Shown piece by piece: positions 7,200-14,320 of a DNA stretch of 20,856 nt. The DNA is taken from positions 1,767-22,622 of the forward strand of contig DLKK01000045.1 of assembly GCA_002478955.1 (NCBI GenBank), read 5' to 3'. Origin of the DNA: Treponema sp. UBA7590 (GTDB taxonomy: Bacteria; Spirochaetota; Spirochaetia; Treponematales; Treponemataceae). The translations under genes were made by a program, and so were the position numbers. Under the pieces are notes generated by a model, which did no database searches, was not told the DNA's origin, and saw nothing but the letters and a program-made list of their open reading frames with translations. Position 1 is the stretch's first letter, and each line of letters starts with the position of its first letter.

Positions 7200-8864
7200 A
7201 TGAATTTAAAAGAGAAATTTAAAGAATGGATGACAAAACAGAAAAAAGAAGATGGAACAGAGTATTCGTTAAATACAATTAATTCTTATTGCTCTCAATT
7301 AAATAGTGCACCTACGAAACTTGATATTCAGAATTGTTATAAAATTTCAATTTTTGAATATTCTGATTTAAAATTTTATCGTAATGTAGAAAATATAATT
7401 TTTAACGCTTCTAATTTCGATGAAGTTAATAAAAACGCAGGAAATCAAGCTTTAAAATATGGCATGTTAAAATACGAAGAATTTTTAGCTAAGTTGCAAA
7501 AAGATAGAAATCAACTTGCCGATAACTTGACTGACCAGCTCACATCACTTCTTCAGCACACTCACAACTTGATTCTTCACGGCGCGCCGGGAACTGGAAA
7601 AACTTTTCTTGCAAAACAAATTGCGGAAAGAATAGGTTGCTCACCAAACGAAATCGGCTTTGTCCAGTTTCATCCGAGTTACGACTACACGGATTTTGTC
7701 GAAGGCTTGCGCCCGAAAAGCCAGAATAATGGTGAAATCGGTTTTGAGCGGAAAGACGGCGTGTTCAAGGAATTCTGCAAAAGGGCGTTGCAAAATTTGA
7801 TTGATAGCAAAAAATCAGTTGAAGTTTTGGAAAAAGAAAATTCCATAAATGACAAGGTTGAAAATTTTCTTGAAAAATCTCGAGATGAAAAAATAACTTA
7901 TGAAATTACGCGAGGAAATAAGTTCTTTGTTACCGATAATTCTGAAAAAAATATTTTCATTGAAATTCCTGCGAATGAAAAAGTAAAAGAACTTGCGCTT
8001 CCTAAAAATGATTTAATTGAATTGTTGAATTCTGATGCTGAAATCAATTCTGCGAACGAAATAAGAGATTTTTTCAAAAGAAAGTGGGGAACGCAACAGG
8101 ATTCATATATTTTAACTTTATATAAAAAGATTCGTGCTGAAAGTCAAACTTCAATTGTTCAAAAAGTTGAAAAAGTTCAGGAAAAGAAATTCCTCTTCAT
8201 CATCGATGAAATAAACCGAGGCGAGCTTTCAAAAATCTTCGGCGAATTATTTTATGCAGTTGAGCCAGGCTACCGTGTTTCTTATGACGACTTGAAAAAA
8301 CATCAGTCCGGCGAAAAAATGATTTCAACAATCCGCACGCAGTACGCAAATCTTGAAACTGAGGGAAACGACTTTGACAAGGCGTTGCGCGTTTCAAATC
8401 CGTCAGATTACGGCCATTTTTTTATCCCCGAAAACGTCTACATCATCGGCACAATGAATGACATCGACCGCAGCGTTGACACAATGGACTTTGCGTTCCG
8501 CCGCCGTTTTGCGTTCAGGGAAATCAAAGCGTCTGAAAACCTTGAAATGCTCAGCACGCTTGGCGAAATCGCGGACGAGGCTGAAAACCGCCTCAAAAAA
8601 CTGAATGACGAAATCTCAGAAATCACGGAACTTTCTTCGCCTTCATCATATCACATCGGCGGCGCATATTTCTTAAAGCTGAAAGATTTTGAAGGCGACA
8701 CCAACGAACGCTTCCAAAAACTTTGGACTTACCACTTGGAAGGGCTTCTGAAAGAATATCTCCGTGGCACGGAAAATGCAGAAGAAAATTTTGAAAAGCT
8801 TAAGGATGCGTATTTTGGCTTAGGTTCAACGATAATAAATAATTCAGAAGAAGAGGGTGAGTGA
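7200..8864 (+). CDS. mcrB: McrB-like AAA+ GTPase (module 2) with insertion in the motor domain
   Basis: Second predicted McrB motor, 554 aa from ATG 7200, which has GGAG at 7190-7193; the in-frame ATG 7188 lacks a Shine-Dalgarno. Residues 1-120 are an AT-rich N-terminal region (EKFKEWMTKQKKEDGTEYSLNT is its start) without EVE-like features, so its target reader differs from module 1. Motifs: Walker A GAPGTGKT at 128-135, VQFHPSYDYTDFVEGLRP, Walker B with DEINR at 336-340, the McrB loop MNDIDR at 419-424 (Asp-Ile replacing the usual Thr-Ala), then FRRRFAF. Between Walker A and B there are about 130 extra residues (about 200-333) that are lysine/glutamate-rich and AT-rich, absent from module 1. 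It is followed after 6 bases by its McrC. No promoter stands out in the 234 bases upstream. Confidence 0.92.
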   Translation: MNLKEKFKEWMTKQKKEDGTEYSLNTINSYCSQLNSAPTKLDIQNCYKISIFEYSDLKFYRNVENIIFNASNFDEVNKNAGNQALKYGMLKYEEFLAKLQKDRNQLADNLTDQLTSLLQHTHNLILHGAPGTGKTFLAKQIAERIGCSPNEIGFVQFHPSYDYTDFVEGLRPKSQNNGEIGFERKDGVFKEFCKRALQNLIDSKKSVEVLEKENSINDKVENFLEKSRDEKITYEITRGNKFFVTDNSEKNIFIEIPANEKVKELALPKNDLIELLNSDAEINSANEIRDFFKRKWGTQQDSYILTLYKKIRAESQTSIVQKVEKVQEKKFLFIIDEINRGELSKIFGELFYAVEPGYRVSYDDLKKHQSGEKMISTIRTQYANLETEGNDFDKALRVSNPSDYGHFFIPENVYIIGTMNDIDRSVDTMDFAFRRRFAFREIKASENLEMLSTLGEIADEAENRLKKLNDEISEITELSSPSSYHIGGAYFLKLKDFEGDTNERFQKLWTYHLEGLLKEYLRGTENAEENFEKLKDAYFGLGSTIINNSEEEGE

Positions 8865-8870
8865 TTTTAA

Positions 8871-10319
8871 ATGCTCCATCTTAAAACCACCGACAACAAC
8901 TGCTCGCAAAAAATTTCTTTTCTTATACAAGGCGTTTCTTCCCGAACTGGCGGCGTAGAACCTTTTTCCGTCGCTCATTATTCTTCTCTTTCTCGTATTG
9001 CGAATGTTCCCATCAAAGAGTTGGCGGTGAAAAATCAGAATCTTCTTGTCTTTCCGTATGAAATAGACAAATCTTACGGCAGAATCGGCGAGCTTCCGAT
9101 TTTCGAGATGTGCGGCTGTGCTGAAAATCTTTCCGAAGCAAAAATCAAAACCGGGAACTTGATGGGCTTTGTCGGTGTCGGTTCTGGCGGTGGTGCAGAA
9201 AACGGCGCGGTTCAGCTTGAAATTGCCTCGCGTTTTTCGAAGTCAAAAAACGACTTTTTCCTTCACTATATGCTTGGAAAAGTTTTTGGCGAAAATCTTT
9301 TCAGCTTGAATTACAACGCTTCGGGCGGCAGTGTTTTTGACCTCCTGATTTTTACTTTTCCGCTTGTCCTAAAAAATGCATTTCGGCAAGGAATTTTCAA
9401 GACCTACAGAACTTTTGAGCGGAACGACGCGAACGTAAAAGGCTCGCTGAATTTTTCGCGGCACATCAGACAGAATATTCCGTTCGCAGGAAAAGTCGCG
9501 TACAAAGAGCGCACGCAGGTTTTTGACAATCCGCTTACCGAACTCGTGCGCCACACAATTGAATTTATAAAAACAAAGCCGTTTGGAAAATCAGTCTTGA
9601 ACTGTGATTCCGAAACAAAATCCGCAGTCAGCCAGATTGTCGAGCTTACGCAGAATTACAGTTTTCACGACCGGCAGAAAATAATTTCAAAAAATGCAAA
9701 GCCCGTGAGCCATCCGTTTTTCACAAGATGGAAGCCACTTCAAAAACTTTGCCTTGCGATTCTGAGCCATTCAAAAATAAATTATCATTCAGGCGAAAAA
9801 TCAGTCTGCGGACTTTTGTTTGACGGCGCGTGGCTTTGGGAGGAATATCTGAACACAATTCTGCGCCCGCTCGGCTTTGTTCACCCGGAAAACAAAATTC
9901 ACAAGGGCGGACTTAGAATATTTTCGGACAACGATGAGCTGACTTTCGACAAGGACTACCGCAGAATCTACCCGGATTTTTACAAAAAAGGCGAATACAT
10001 TCTGGACGCAAAATATAAGCCGCTTCAAAAAAATCTCTGCCGTGAAGATTTGTATCAGGTCATTTCGTATATGCACACGATGAAAATTTCCCGCGGCGGA
10101 TTTATTTTCCCGGACGACAGCACGGATTTTGAAAACCGGCGCTATAATCTTGCAGGTTTCGGCGGAACTCTTGATGTGCTCGGCGTTAAAATTCCGCAGA
10201 ACGCAGAAAACTTTCAGAAATTTTGCGAACTTATGAAAAACGAGGAAGAGGGAATTTTAAATTGTTTCTATAAAAACATTATTCCTTCCTGTACACAGGC
10301 TATAAAAGGAGCCTACTAA
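8871..10319 (+). CDS. mcrC: McrC-like PD-(D/E)XK nuclease subunit (module 2, long form)
   Basis: Partner of the second McrB, 482 aa, starting at ATG 8871, six bases after the mcrB stop; GAGGGTGAG just upstream serves as ribosome binding site. It is about 130 residues longer than the module 1 McrC. The extra N-terminal part (residues about 1-190, ending SVFDLLIFTFPLVL) probably forms an additional beta domain as in long McrC or LlaJI-type proteins. The nuclease core is visible as GAWLWEEYLN, then D369 (RIYPDFY) and D379-A-K381 (YILDAKYKPL), followed by DLYQVISYMHTM. The nuclease residues are therefore intact. The base composition is more balanced than in module 1, so the two modules probably arrived separately. 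The stop codon abuts the start of the next gene, a membrane protein. Confidence 0.92.
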   Translation: MLHLKTTDNNCSQKISFLIQGVSSRTGGVEPFSVAHYSSLSRIANVPIKELAVKNQNLLVFPYEIDKSYGRIGELPIFEMCGCAENLSEAKIKTGNLMGFVGVGSGGGAENGAVQLEIASRFSKSKNDFFLHYMLGKVFGENLFSLNYNASGGSVFDLLIFTFPLVLKNAFRQGIFKTYRTFERNDANVKGSLNFSRHIRQNIPFAGKVAYKERTQVFDNPLTELVRHTIEFIKTKPFGKSVLNCDSETKSAVSQIVELTQNYSFHDRQKIISKNAKPVSHPFFTRWKPLQKLCLAILSHSKINYHSGEKSVCGLLFDGAWLWEEYLNTILRPLGFVHPENKIHKGGLRIFSDNDELTFDKDYRRIYPDFYKKGEYILDAKYKPLQKNLCREDLYQVISYMHTMKISRGGFIFPDDSTDFENRRYNLAGFGGTLDVLGVKIPQNAENFQKFCELMKNEEEGILNCFYKNIIPSCTQAIKGAY

Positions 10320-10811
10320 ATGCCATTATTAATTCTCGAACTCACAATCTTATGTCTTATATTTTGGGGAATCTGTTTCCTGAACACCGGAAGTGATAAA
10401 AAAAATATCAAAAGTTTCGCTTCGTATCCTGATGAAGTCCAGAAAATCGTCAAGGAAAATCCGGAATTGCAGCCAAAAACCAAATCGGTCTCTCCAGTTT
10501 TGTCTTTCGCGTCAAATATTCTTGTTTTTGGAGTCGTTCTTTTTGTCTTCGGGCTGTTCTTAAAAAAGCCAAGTTTTAAAGCAAACTTTATAAATCTGCT
10601 GATTTTAGGGCAGGCTCTGAACGCTTTTGATTTTTTAGTCATTGATATGCTGTGGTGGCGACATTCCAAAAGAATCCGTTTTGAAAGAACAAAAGACCGG
10701 GCGGAACTTTATTCAAATCCCAAAAAGCATTTTGTCTCATTCTTAAAAGGAATTGCGCTTTTTCTGATTATTGCAGTGATTGACGGCTTGATTTTATCGT
10801 TGATTGAATAA
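10320..10811 (+). CDS. Hypothetical membrane protein with about four transmembrane helices
   Basis: A 163-aa integral membrane protein. ATG 10320 directly follows the TAA of mcrC2, and AAGGAG at 10306-10311 is the ribosome binding site. Hydrophobic segments lie at residues about 3-22, 60-83, 90-110 and 143-162. Between the first two is a polar loop (KSFASYPDEVQKIVKENPEL), and a basic loop (WWRHSKRIRFERTKDR) precedes the last helix. It resembles a family of short uncharacterised membrane proteins of clostridia and spirochaetes that I know only as hypothetical. The tight spacing suggests co-transcription with McrBC module 2, but a partnership is not shown. AGGCT (10297-10301) and AGCCT (10310-10314) could form a small hairpin around the ribosome binding site. 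Confidence 0.75.
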   Translation: MPLLILELTILCLIFWGICFLNTGSDKKNIKSFASYPDEVQKIVKENPELQPKTKSVSPVLSFASNILVFGVVLFVFGLFLKKPSFKANFINLLILGQALNAFDFLVIDMLWWRHSKRIRFERTKDRAELYSNPKKHFVSFLKGIALFLIIAVIDGLILSLIE

Positions 10812-10925
10812 AACCTAACCGCGCATCAATTTCTTCCGCCAAAGCAAAATTTTTTCTTTCAGAATGACTGAATCTTTAGTATACTCAAAGAAATATTTTT
10901 TGACGGACTTTTCGTGGATGCGTAT

Positions 10926-11555
10926 ATGGCTTCAAAACTAATAAAAAATCTAATATTCCTCCTGATTTTTGTTCAGCCGCTTTTCGCCCAAAACCAGCCG
11001 CAACCAAAAACATCATTTTTCAATTCGCAGAATTTCAACTTCAAAGAAAAACGGATTTTCTCCCTCGACACAGCGTATCTTCTTTCCGGCTTAAAAAACA
11101 ACGGCTGGGGCTTGGGACTTGCCTACGAGCAGCTGGTAATTCCGTTCCTTTCCATAAAAGGCGATTTTTCCCACACAACAATTTTCCCCACAAGCTACGA
11201 CACAACCATCACAACAGTCGGCATTTCGCTAAACACATTCTACTATCCGTTCAACAAAGGCCTAAATTTTCTTTACATCGGCTTCGGCTGCAGAACCGAT
11301 TTTCTAATGTATTCAGGCGATGCCGTTCCTTCCGACCACAAAAAAGACGCACTAATCCGCCTCGCCCCACAAATCGGCTGGAAACAAAGCATTTACGACT
11401 ACGTTCTTATCGACATCTATTACAGCTACCGATTTTCCGTTTTATCCAACGACCTGCCAAATTTCGTCACCGACATAACAAACAACGGCAACGGATTCGG
11501 CGTAAAACTAAAATTCAACCTTCAAAAAATCTGGCAAGCAATTTTTAAAAGATAA
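10926..11555 (+). CDS. Secreted protein, probable outer-membrane beta-barrel
   Basis: About 209 aa. I prefer ATG 10926, which gives a standard signal peptide (MASKLIKNLIFLLIFVQPLFAQ, cleavage after FA); GTG 10914 is an in-frame alternative. After the signal come alternating aromatic/polar strands (FSLDTAYLLSGLKNNGWGLGL, IGISL-like and LNTFYYPFNKGLNFLYIGFG segments), a later YYSYRFSVL strand and a C-terminal strand GNGFGVKLKFNL. The size fits a small 8-stranded barrel in the outer membrane. This supports a double-membrane organism. No specific family was recognised. A possible -10 TATACT lies at 10880-10885. Confidence 0.7.
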   Translation: MASKLIKNLIFLLIFVQPLFAQNQPQPKTSFFNSQNFNFKEKRIFSLDTAYLLSGLKNNGWGLGLAYEQLVIPFLSIKGDFSHTTIFPTSYDTTITTVGISLNTFYYPFNKGLNFLYIGFGCRTDFLMYSGDAVPSDHKKDALIRLAPQIGWKQSIYDYVLIDIYYSYRFSVLSNDLPNFVTDITNNGNGFGVKLKFNLQKIWQAIFKR

Positions 11556-11569
11556 AAATTTGGAGCTTT

Positions 11570-11711
11570 CGGCAACAAGTTGCCGCCGGGCTTTTCAGGG
11601 CTACGGCTTTCGCCTTCGACCAAACGCAAGCGTTTGTTTTCGGGCATTTTTCCAAAATGCCCGAACCCTTCCAATCCCTAAGCTGTTAGGCTTAGGGACA
11701 TTCTCTGAGAG
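11570..11711. repeat. Array of five consecutive palindromes in the intergenic region
   Basis: Perfect dyads follow each other: CGGCAAC-AA-GTTGCCG (11570-11585); CAAACGC-AA-GCGTTTG (11621-11636); a 12-bp stem 11639-11650 with 11654-11665 (core CGGGCAT/ATGCCCG, loop TCC); a 9-bp stem 11675-11683 with 11690-11698 (CCCTAAGC/GCTTAGGG); and CTCT-G-AGAG (11703-11711). GC is higher than in the flanks. Only the last two could act as part of a transcription stop, and none has a T-run. A 65-aa open frame across it shows no protein-like features. It may be a REP-like repeat or a structured RNA. Confidence 0.8.
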
Positions 11712-11718
11712 CGTTTCT

Positions 11719-11747
11719 TTCACAAAAATTCAAAATTCTACTATAAT
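11719..11747 (+). promoter_or_regulatory. Sigma-70 type promoter of the HAD phosphatase gene
   Basis: TTCACA (11719-11724), 17-base spacer, TATAAT (11742-11747). The -10 ends 6 bases before ATG 11754, so transcription would start at or next to the A of the start codon. No Shine-Dalgarno is present, which suggests a leaderless mRNA. Confidence 0.7.
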
Positions 11748-11753
11748 ATCACT

Positions 11754-12455
11754 ATGAATCAAATAAAAATTCTCCTCTGGGATTTGGACGGCACTATAAA
11801 CGATTTTCTCGCAACCGAAAACTACGCAATAAAAAAAGGTTTTGCCCGCCTCAATCTTGGACTCTGTACAGACGAAATGGTAAACCGCTATTCGCAGATA
11901 AATATTTCCTACTGGGAAAAACTTGAAAAAGGCGAAATGTCAAAACATCAGATTCTTGTGAACCGTTTTAAAGATTTTTTCGCTGAATACGGCTTGCCGG
12001 AACAAAACGCCGACATTTTCAACAAAAATTATCAGATTGATTTGGGCGACAAGCTGATATTCATAGACGGCGCATTGGAAGTCCTTCAAAAAATAAAAAA
12101 AAGCAAAAAAATCCGGCAGTTTGTTGTAACAAACGGACTTGTCGCAAACCAAAAACGCAAGTTGGAAGGGCAGGAGCTAAAGCCGATTTTTGAATACGCA
12201 TTCATCAGCGATGAAGTCGGATTTGAAAAGCCAAATATCGAATTTTTCAATGCGGTTTTTCAAAAAATCGGCGACATTCAAAAAAATCAGATTATGATTA
12301 TCGGCGATTCGCTCACAAGTGACATAAAAGGCGGAAACAATGCTGGAATAAAAACGTGCTGGTTCAATCCGCATGGCAAAACAAACAACAAAAATGTTCG
12401 CATTGATTATGAAATCAGTGATTTGCATCAGCTGCTTAAAATTCTTTGCATTTAA
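11754..12455 (+). CDS. yjjG: YjjG-type HAD phosphatase (pyrimidine nucleotidase)
   Basis: A 233-aa HAD-superfamily hydrolase with all four motifs: DLDGT with the nucleophile D10 and D12 (LLWDLDGTI), motif II threonine in FVVTNG, motif III lysine in GFEKPN, and motif IV GDSLTSD. The helical cap after motif I (NDFLATENYAIKKGFARL) and the GFEKPNIEFFNAVFQKIG segment match the YjjG family. YjjG removes phosphate from non-canonical pyrimidine nucleotides such as dUMP and damaged derivatives, a house-cleaning role in the cytoplasm. Its only plausible start, ATG 11754, lies immediately after a good promoter and has no ribosome binding site, so a leaderless transcript is likely. The first cupin gene follows after 44 bases with its own promoter. 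Confidence 0.85.
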   Translation: MNQIKILLWDLDGTINDFLATENYAIKKGFARLNLGLCTDEMVNRYSQINISYWEKLEKGEMSKHQILVNRFKDFFAEYGLPEQNADIFNKNYQIDLGDKLIFIDGALEVLQKIKKSKKIRQFVVTNGLVANQKRKLEGQELKPIFEYAFISDEVGFEKPNIEFFNAVFQKIGDIQKNQIMIIGDSLTSDIKGGNNAGIKTCWFNPHGKTNNKNVRIDYEISDLHQLLKILCI

Positions 12456-12464
12456 ATATTTCTC

Positions 12465-12493
12465 TTGAAAATTTATCATTTTCTTTCTATTTT
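12465..12493 (+). promoter_or_regulatory. Promoter of the tandem cupin genes
   Basis: TTGAAA (12465-12470), 17-base spacer, TATTTT (12488-12493). The -10 ends 6 bases before ATG 12500, the same geometry as the HAD gene promoter, again without a Shine-Dalgarno. Confidence 0.6.
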
Positions 12494-12499
12494 AAAAGC

Positions 12500-12823
12500 A
12501 TGAGTTTAAGAAATCTAAACGAAAAAAAAGCTGAAAGTTTGAATTCTCTGGTGGAAATAAAACCTCATCAAGTTGTAAGCATGGCACTTTCAAAAAATGA
12601 GCATGCCAACATAACTTTGCTTGCATTTGCGGATGGCGAGGATTTAAGCGAGGAAGTTTATCCGCAGGACACGCTTTATTTTGTCATTGAAGGCTCAATG
12701 ACCATAGTTTCAAAGGAAGATTCAATTCCTGTTAGTGCAGGACAGGTTTTAAAGATTCCGGCTGGAAAAGCGCACAGACTTTCCGCCCAAAAAGCATTTA
12801 AAATCATGCAGATTTCAATTTAA
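12500..12823 (+). CDS. Small cupin protein, metal site degenerate
   Basis: A 107-aa single-domain cupin. ATG 12500 is chosen because the open frame upstream (from 12446) overlaps the HAD gene and crosses the promoter. The double-stranded beta-helix pattern is clear: ITLLAFADGEDLSEEVYPQDTLYFVIEGSMTIVS as cupin motif 1 and PVSAGQVLKIPAGKAHRLSA as motif 2. The usual HxH of motif 1 is replaced (SEEVYPQD), and only one histidine remains in motif 2, so the metal site is probably lost or altered. It is a paralogue of the next gene, with VVSMALSK versus VASMTLSQ near the start. The pair is probably one operon. A ligand cannot be named. Confidence 0.75.
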   Translation: MSLRNLNEKKAESLNSLVEIKPHQVVSMALSKNEHANITLLAFADGEDLSEEVYPQDTLYFVIEGSMTIVSKEDSIPVSAGQVLKIPAGKAHRLSAQKAFKIMQISI

Positions 12824-12842
12824 TAGATAGAAGGATTTTATT

Positions 12843-13178
12843 ATGGAAGAAAAACTTATCAAAAATGTTGAACACGCAACTCCGCTTATTCTGAAAGATT
12901 TGGTTCAATACGAAAACGGAAAAGTTGCCAGCATGACACTTTCTCAGCAGCCAAACGTTGGAATAACATTGATGGCATTCGACAAAGATGAGTCAATCGC
13001 AAGCCATGCCGCTCCAGGGGACGCGATGGTTCAAATTCTTGACGGAAAGGCAGAAATCACAGTTGGAGGAGTTCCTCACATTTTGGAAGCAGGGCAGATA
13101 ATTGTAATGCCAAAAAATGTTTCACATTCGTTAAAGGCACTTACAAAATTCAAGATGATTTTAACGGTTGTAAAATAA
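12843..13178 (+). CDS. Small cupin protein, paralogue of the preceding gene
   Basis: A 111-aa cupin with AAGGA before ATG 12843, 19 bases after the first cupin. Motif 1 keeps one histidine (ESIASHAAPGDAMVQILDGKAEITV) and motif 2 another (EAGQIIVMPKNVSHSLKA), so a metal or small-ligand site is more credible here than in the first copy. This form of single cupin is common in anaerobes, where it often sits with redox or stress genes; the substrate is unknown. It has a normal ribosome binding site, unlike the first copy, which fits second place in an operon. An inverted repeat follows at 13193-13213 and belongs to the next promoter. Confidence 0.82.
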   Translation: MEEKLIKNVEHATPLILKDLVQYENGKVASMTLSQQPNVGITLMAFDKDESIASHAAPGDAMVQILDGKAEITVGGVPHILEAGQIIVMPKNVSHSLKALTKFKMILTVVK

Positions 13179-13192
13179 CAGCCTATTATGCA

Positions 13193-13213
13193 AGATTGAC
13201 AAAGTGTCAATCT
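13193..13213. promoter_or_regulatory. Operator-like inverted repeat over the -35 of the CAP lipoprotein gene
   Basis: AGATTGACA (13193-13201) and TGTCAATCT (13205-13213) form a perfect 9-bp dyad with a 3-base centre. The left arm contains the TTGACA -35 box. There is no T-run, so a repressor or activator site is more likely than a terminator. Confidence 0.55.
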
Positions 13214-13223
13214 GCATTAAAAT
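13196..13223 (+). promoter_or_regulatory. Promoter of the CAP lipoprotein-glycosylase operon
   Basis: Consensus TTGACA (13196-13201), 16-base spacer, TAAAAT (13218-13223). The -10 ends 6 bases before the GTG start at 13230, predicting a leaderless transcript as for the HAD and cupin genes. Confidence 0.6.
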
Positions 13224-13229
13224 AGATTT

Positions 13230-13829
13230 GTGCTGAATATAAAATTTTTGCCCGCATTTTTATTGATTCCTTTTTTCTCTTTTGGATTTTTAGTTTCCTG
13301 TGATTCAGTTTCTGGGGCAGAGAAAGATGAAAAGTCTGAATATATAAATTCAATAACATCAGAAGATTTCCAGTCCGCGGAGGAACAAAAGCTTGTAGAC
13401 AACTATAGTGTTCCGGAAGACGGTTTCTACACCTGCGGTTCTTATGATAAAAAAATTCTAGATGCAATTTATAAATACAGAAAACAAAAAGGGTTGGCTT
13501 CCATCATGTGCTATGATTCAGGCTTGCACAAAATTTGCATAGAACATTCAAAAAAAATGGCAAATAAAAAGCAGATTTTTAATATAAATGTAAAAAAAAT
13601 ATCTGATGACTATAAATTCGTTGCTCAAAATGTTGCCTTTAGCAATACCATGACTATGGATGATTTTGCAATTGAAGAAATTATAAATCTTTGGACTTCA
13701 AATTCAAGAGCTAAAAAAAATCTTGAAAATCCTGATGTGAATTATTTTGCTGTCAGCAGTGTAAATAAGGCTGGAGCAAATAATGTCAGCGACGGTTGCT
13801 ATTACACTTTGATTCTTGTAAAAAAATGA
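13230..13829 (+). CDS. CAP/SCP-domain lipoprotein
   Basis: A 199-aa lipoprotein starting at GTG 13230. The signal peptide (LPAFLLIPFFSFGFLVSC) has a lipobox LVSC with Cys24 as lipidation site, so it should be anchored in a membrane facing outside the cytoplasm. Residues about 75-199 resemble a CAP (PR-1/SCP) domain: ILDAIYKYRKQKG, then CYDSGLHKICIEHSKKMA, AQNVAF in the place of the ENV motif, and INLWTSNSRAKKNLENP for the W-x-S-x-x-H-r-x-N segment. The glutamate of the ENV motif reads as Gln and the second histidine is missing, so the site is degenerate. CAP proteins bind sterols, lipids or peptides in other organisms; the role here is unknown. The stop overlaps the next start (ATGA). Confidence 0.8.
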   Translation: MLNIKFLPAFLLIPFFSFGFLVSCDSVSGAEKDEKSEYINSITSEDFQSAEEQKLVDNYSVPEDGFYTCGSYDKKILDAIYKYRKQKGLASIMCYDSGLHKICIEHSKKMANKKQIFNINVKKISDDYKFVAQNVAFSNTMTMDDFAIEEIINLWTSNSRAKKNLENPDVNYFAVSSVNKAGANNVSDGCYYTLILVKK

Positions 13830-14320
13830 CAGAACACATAATCCATCCGTTTGAACCATTTTTCCGCCCAGATTCAGAAATCTTGATTATAGGAAGTTTG
13901 CCTTCTGTAAAATCAAGGGAAAATTGTTTTTACTACGGACATCCTCAAAACCGCTTCTGGAAAATGCTTGCCCAAATTTTTGCTGAAAATACACCTACAT
14001 CAATAGAAGAAAAACAGCGGTTTTTGGAAAAGCATAAAATTGCCGTATACGACTCCATCAAAGAATGTACAATTAATGGCTCATCCGACAGTTCCATCCG
14101 CAATGTAATTCCATCTGATATTGAAAAAATTGTTTCTGCTAGCAAGATTTCAAAAATTCTTGCCAATGGCAAAACAGCCGCCAAATACTTTTTAAAATAT
14201 CAAAATCAAAATCTCTGCCAAATGCTAAAAATACTTCCTTCAACAAGCCCAGCCAATGCCACCTTTGCTCTTGAAAGATTAGTTGAAATTTGGGGCAAAG
14301 AATTTTCTATTCAAAAATAA
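13826..14320 (+). CDS. Hypoxanthine/uracil-DNA glycosylase (UDG superfamily, HDG-like)
   Basis: A 164-aa glycosylase. ATG 13826 overlaps the CAP gene stop by 4 bases (ATGA), so it is translationally coupled; the frame upstream to 13796 is not needed. The family motifs are plain: GSLPSVKS (motif 1), FYYGHPQNRFWKML just after it, a central NGKTAAKYF, and the C-terminal LPSTSPANA (motif 2). This set fits the family of DNA-deoxyinosine or mismatch glycosylases, which remove hypoxanthine (and sometimes uracil) from DNA in base excision repair. A signal-less cytoplasmic repair enzyme coupled to a lipoprotein is an unusual pairing. Its last 14 bases overlap, tail to tail, the gene on the other strand. 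Confidence 0.88.
   Translation: MTEHIIHPFEPFFRPDSEILIIGSLPSVKSRENCFYYGHPQNRFWKMLAQIFAENTPTSIEEKQRFLEKHKIAVYDSIKECTINGSSDSSIRNVIPSDIEKIVSASKISKILANGKTAAKYFLKYQNQNLCQMLKILPSTSPANATFALERLVEIWGKEFSIQK

Noticed and set aside
11560..11757. 65-aa open frame over the palindrome array
   Set aside because: Starts at TTG without ribosome binding site, its sequence follows the palindromes, and it overlaps the next promoter and start codon.
13193..13213. Intrinsic terminator after the second cupin
   Set aside because: The hairpin has no T-run after it, and its left arm forms a consensus -35 of the next gene.
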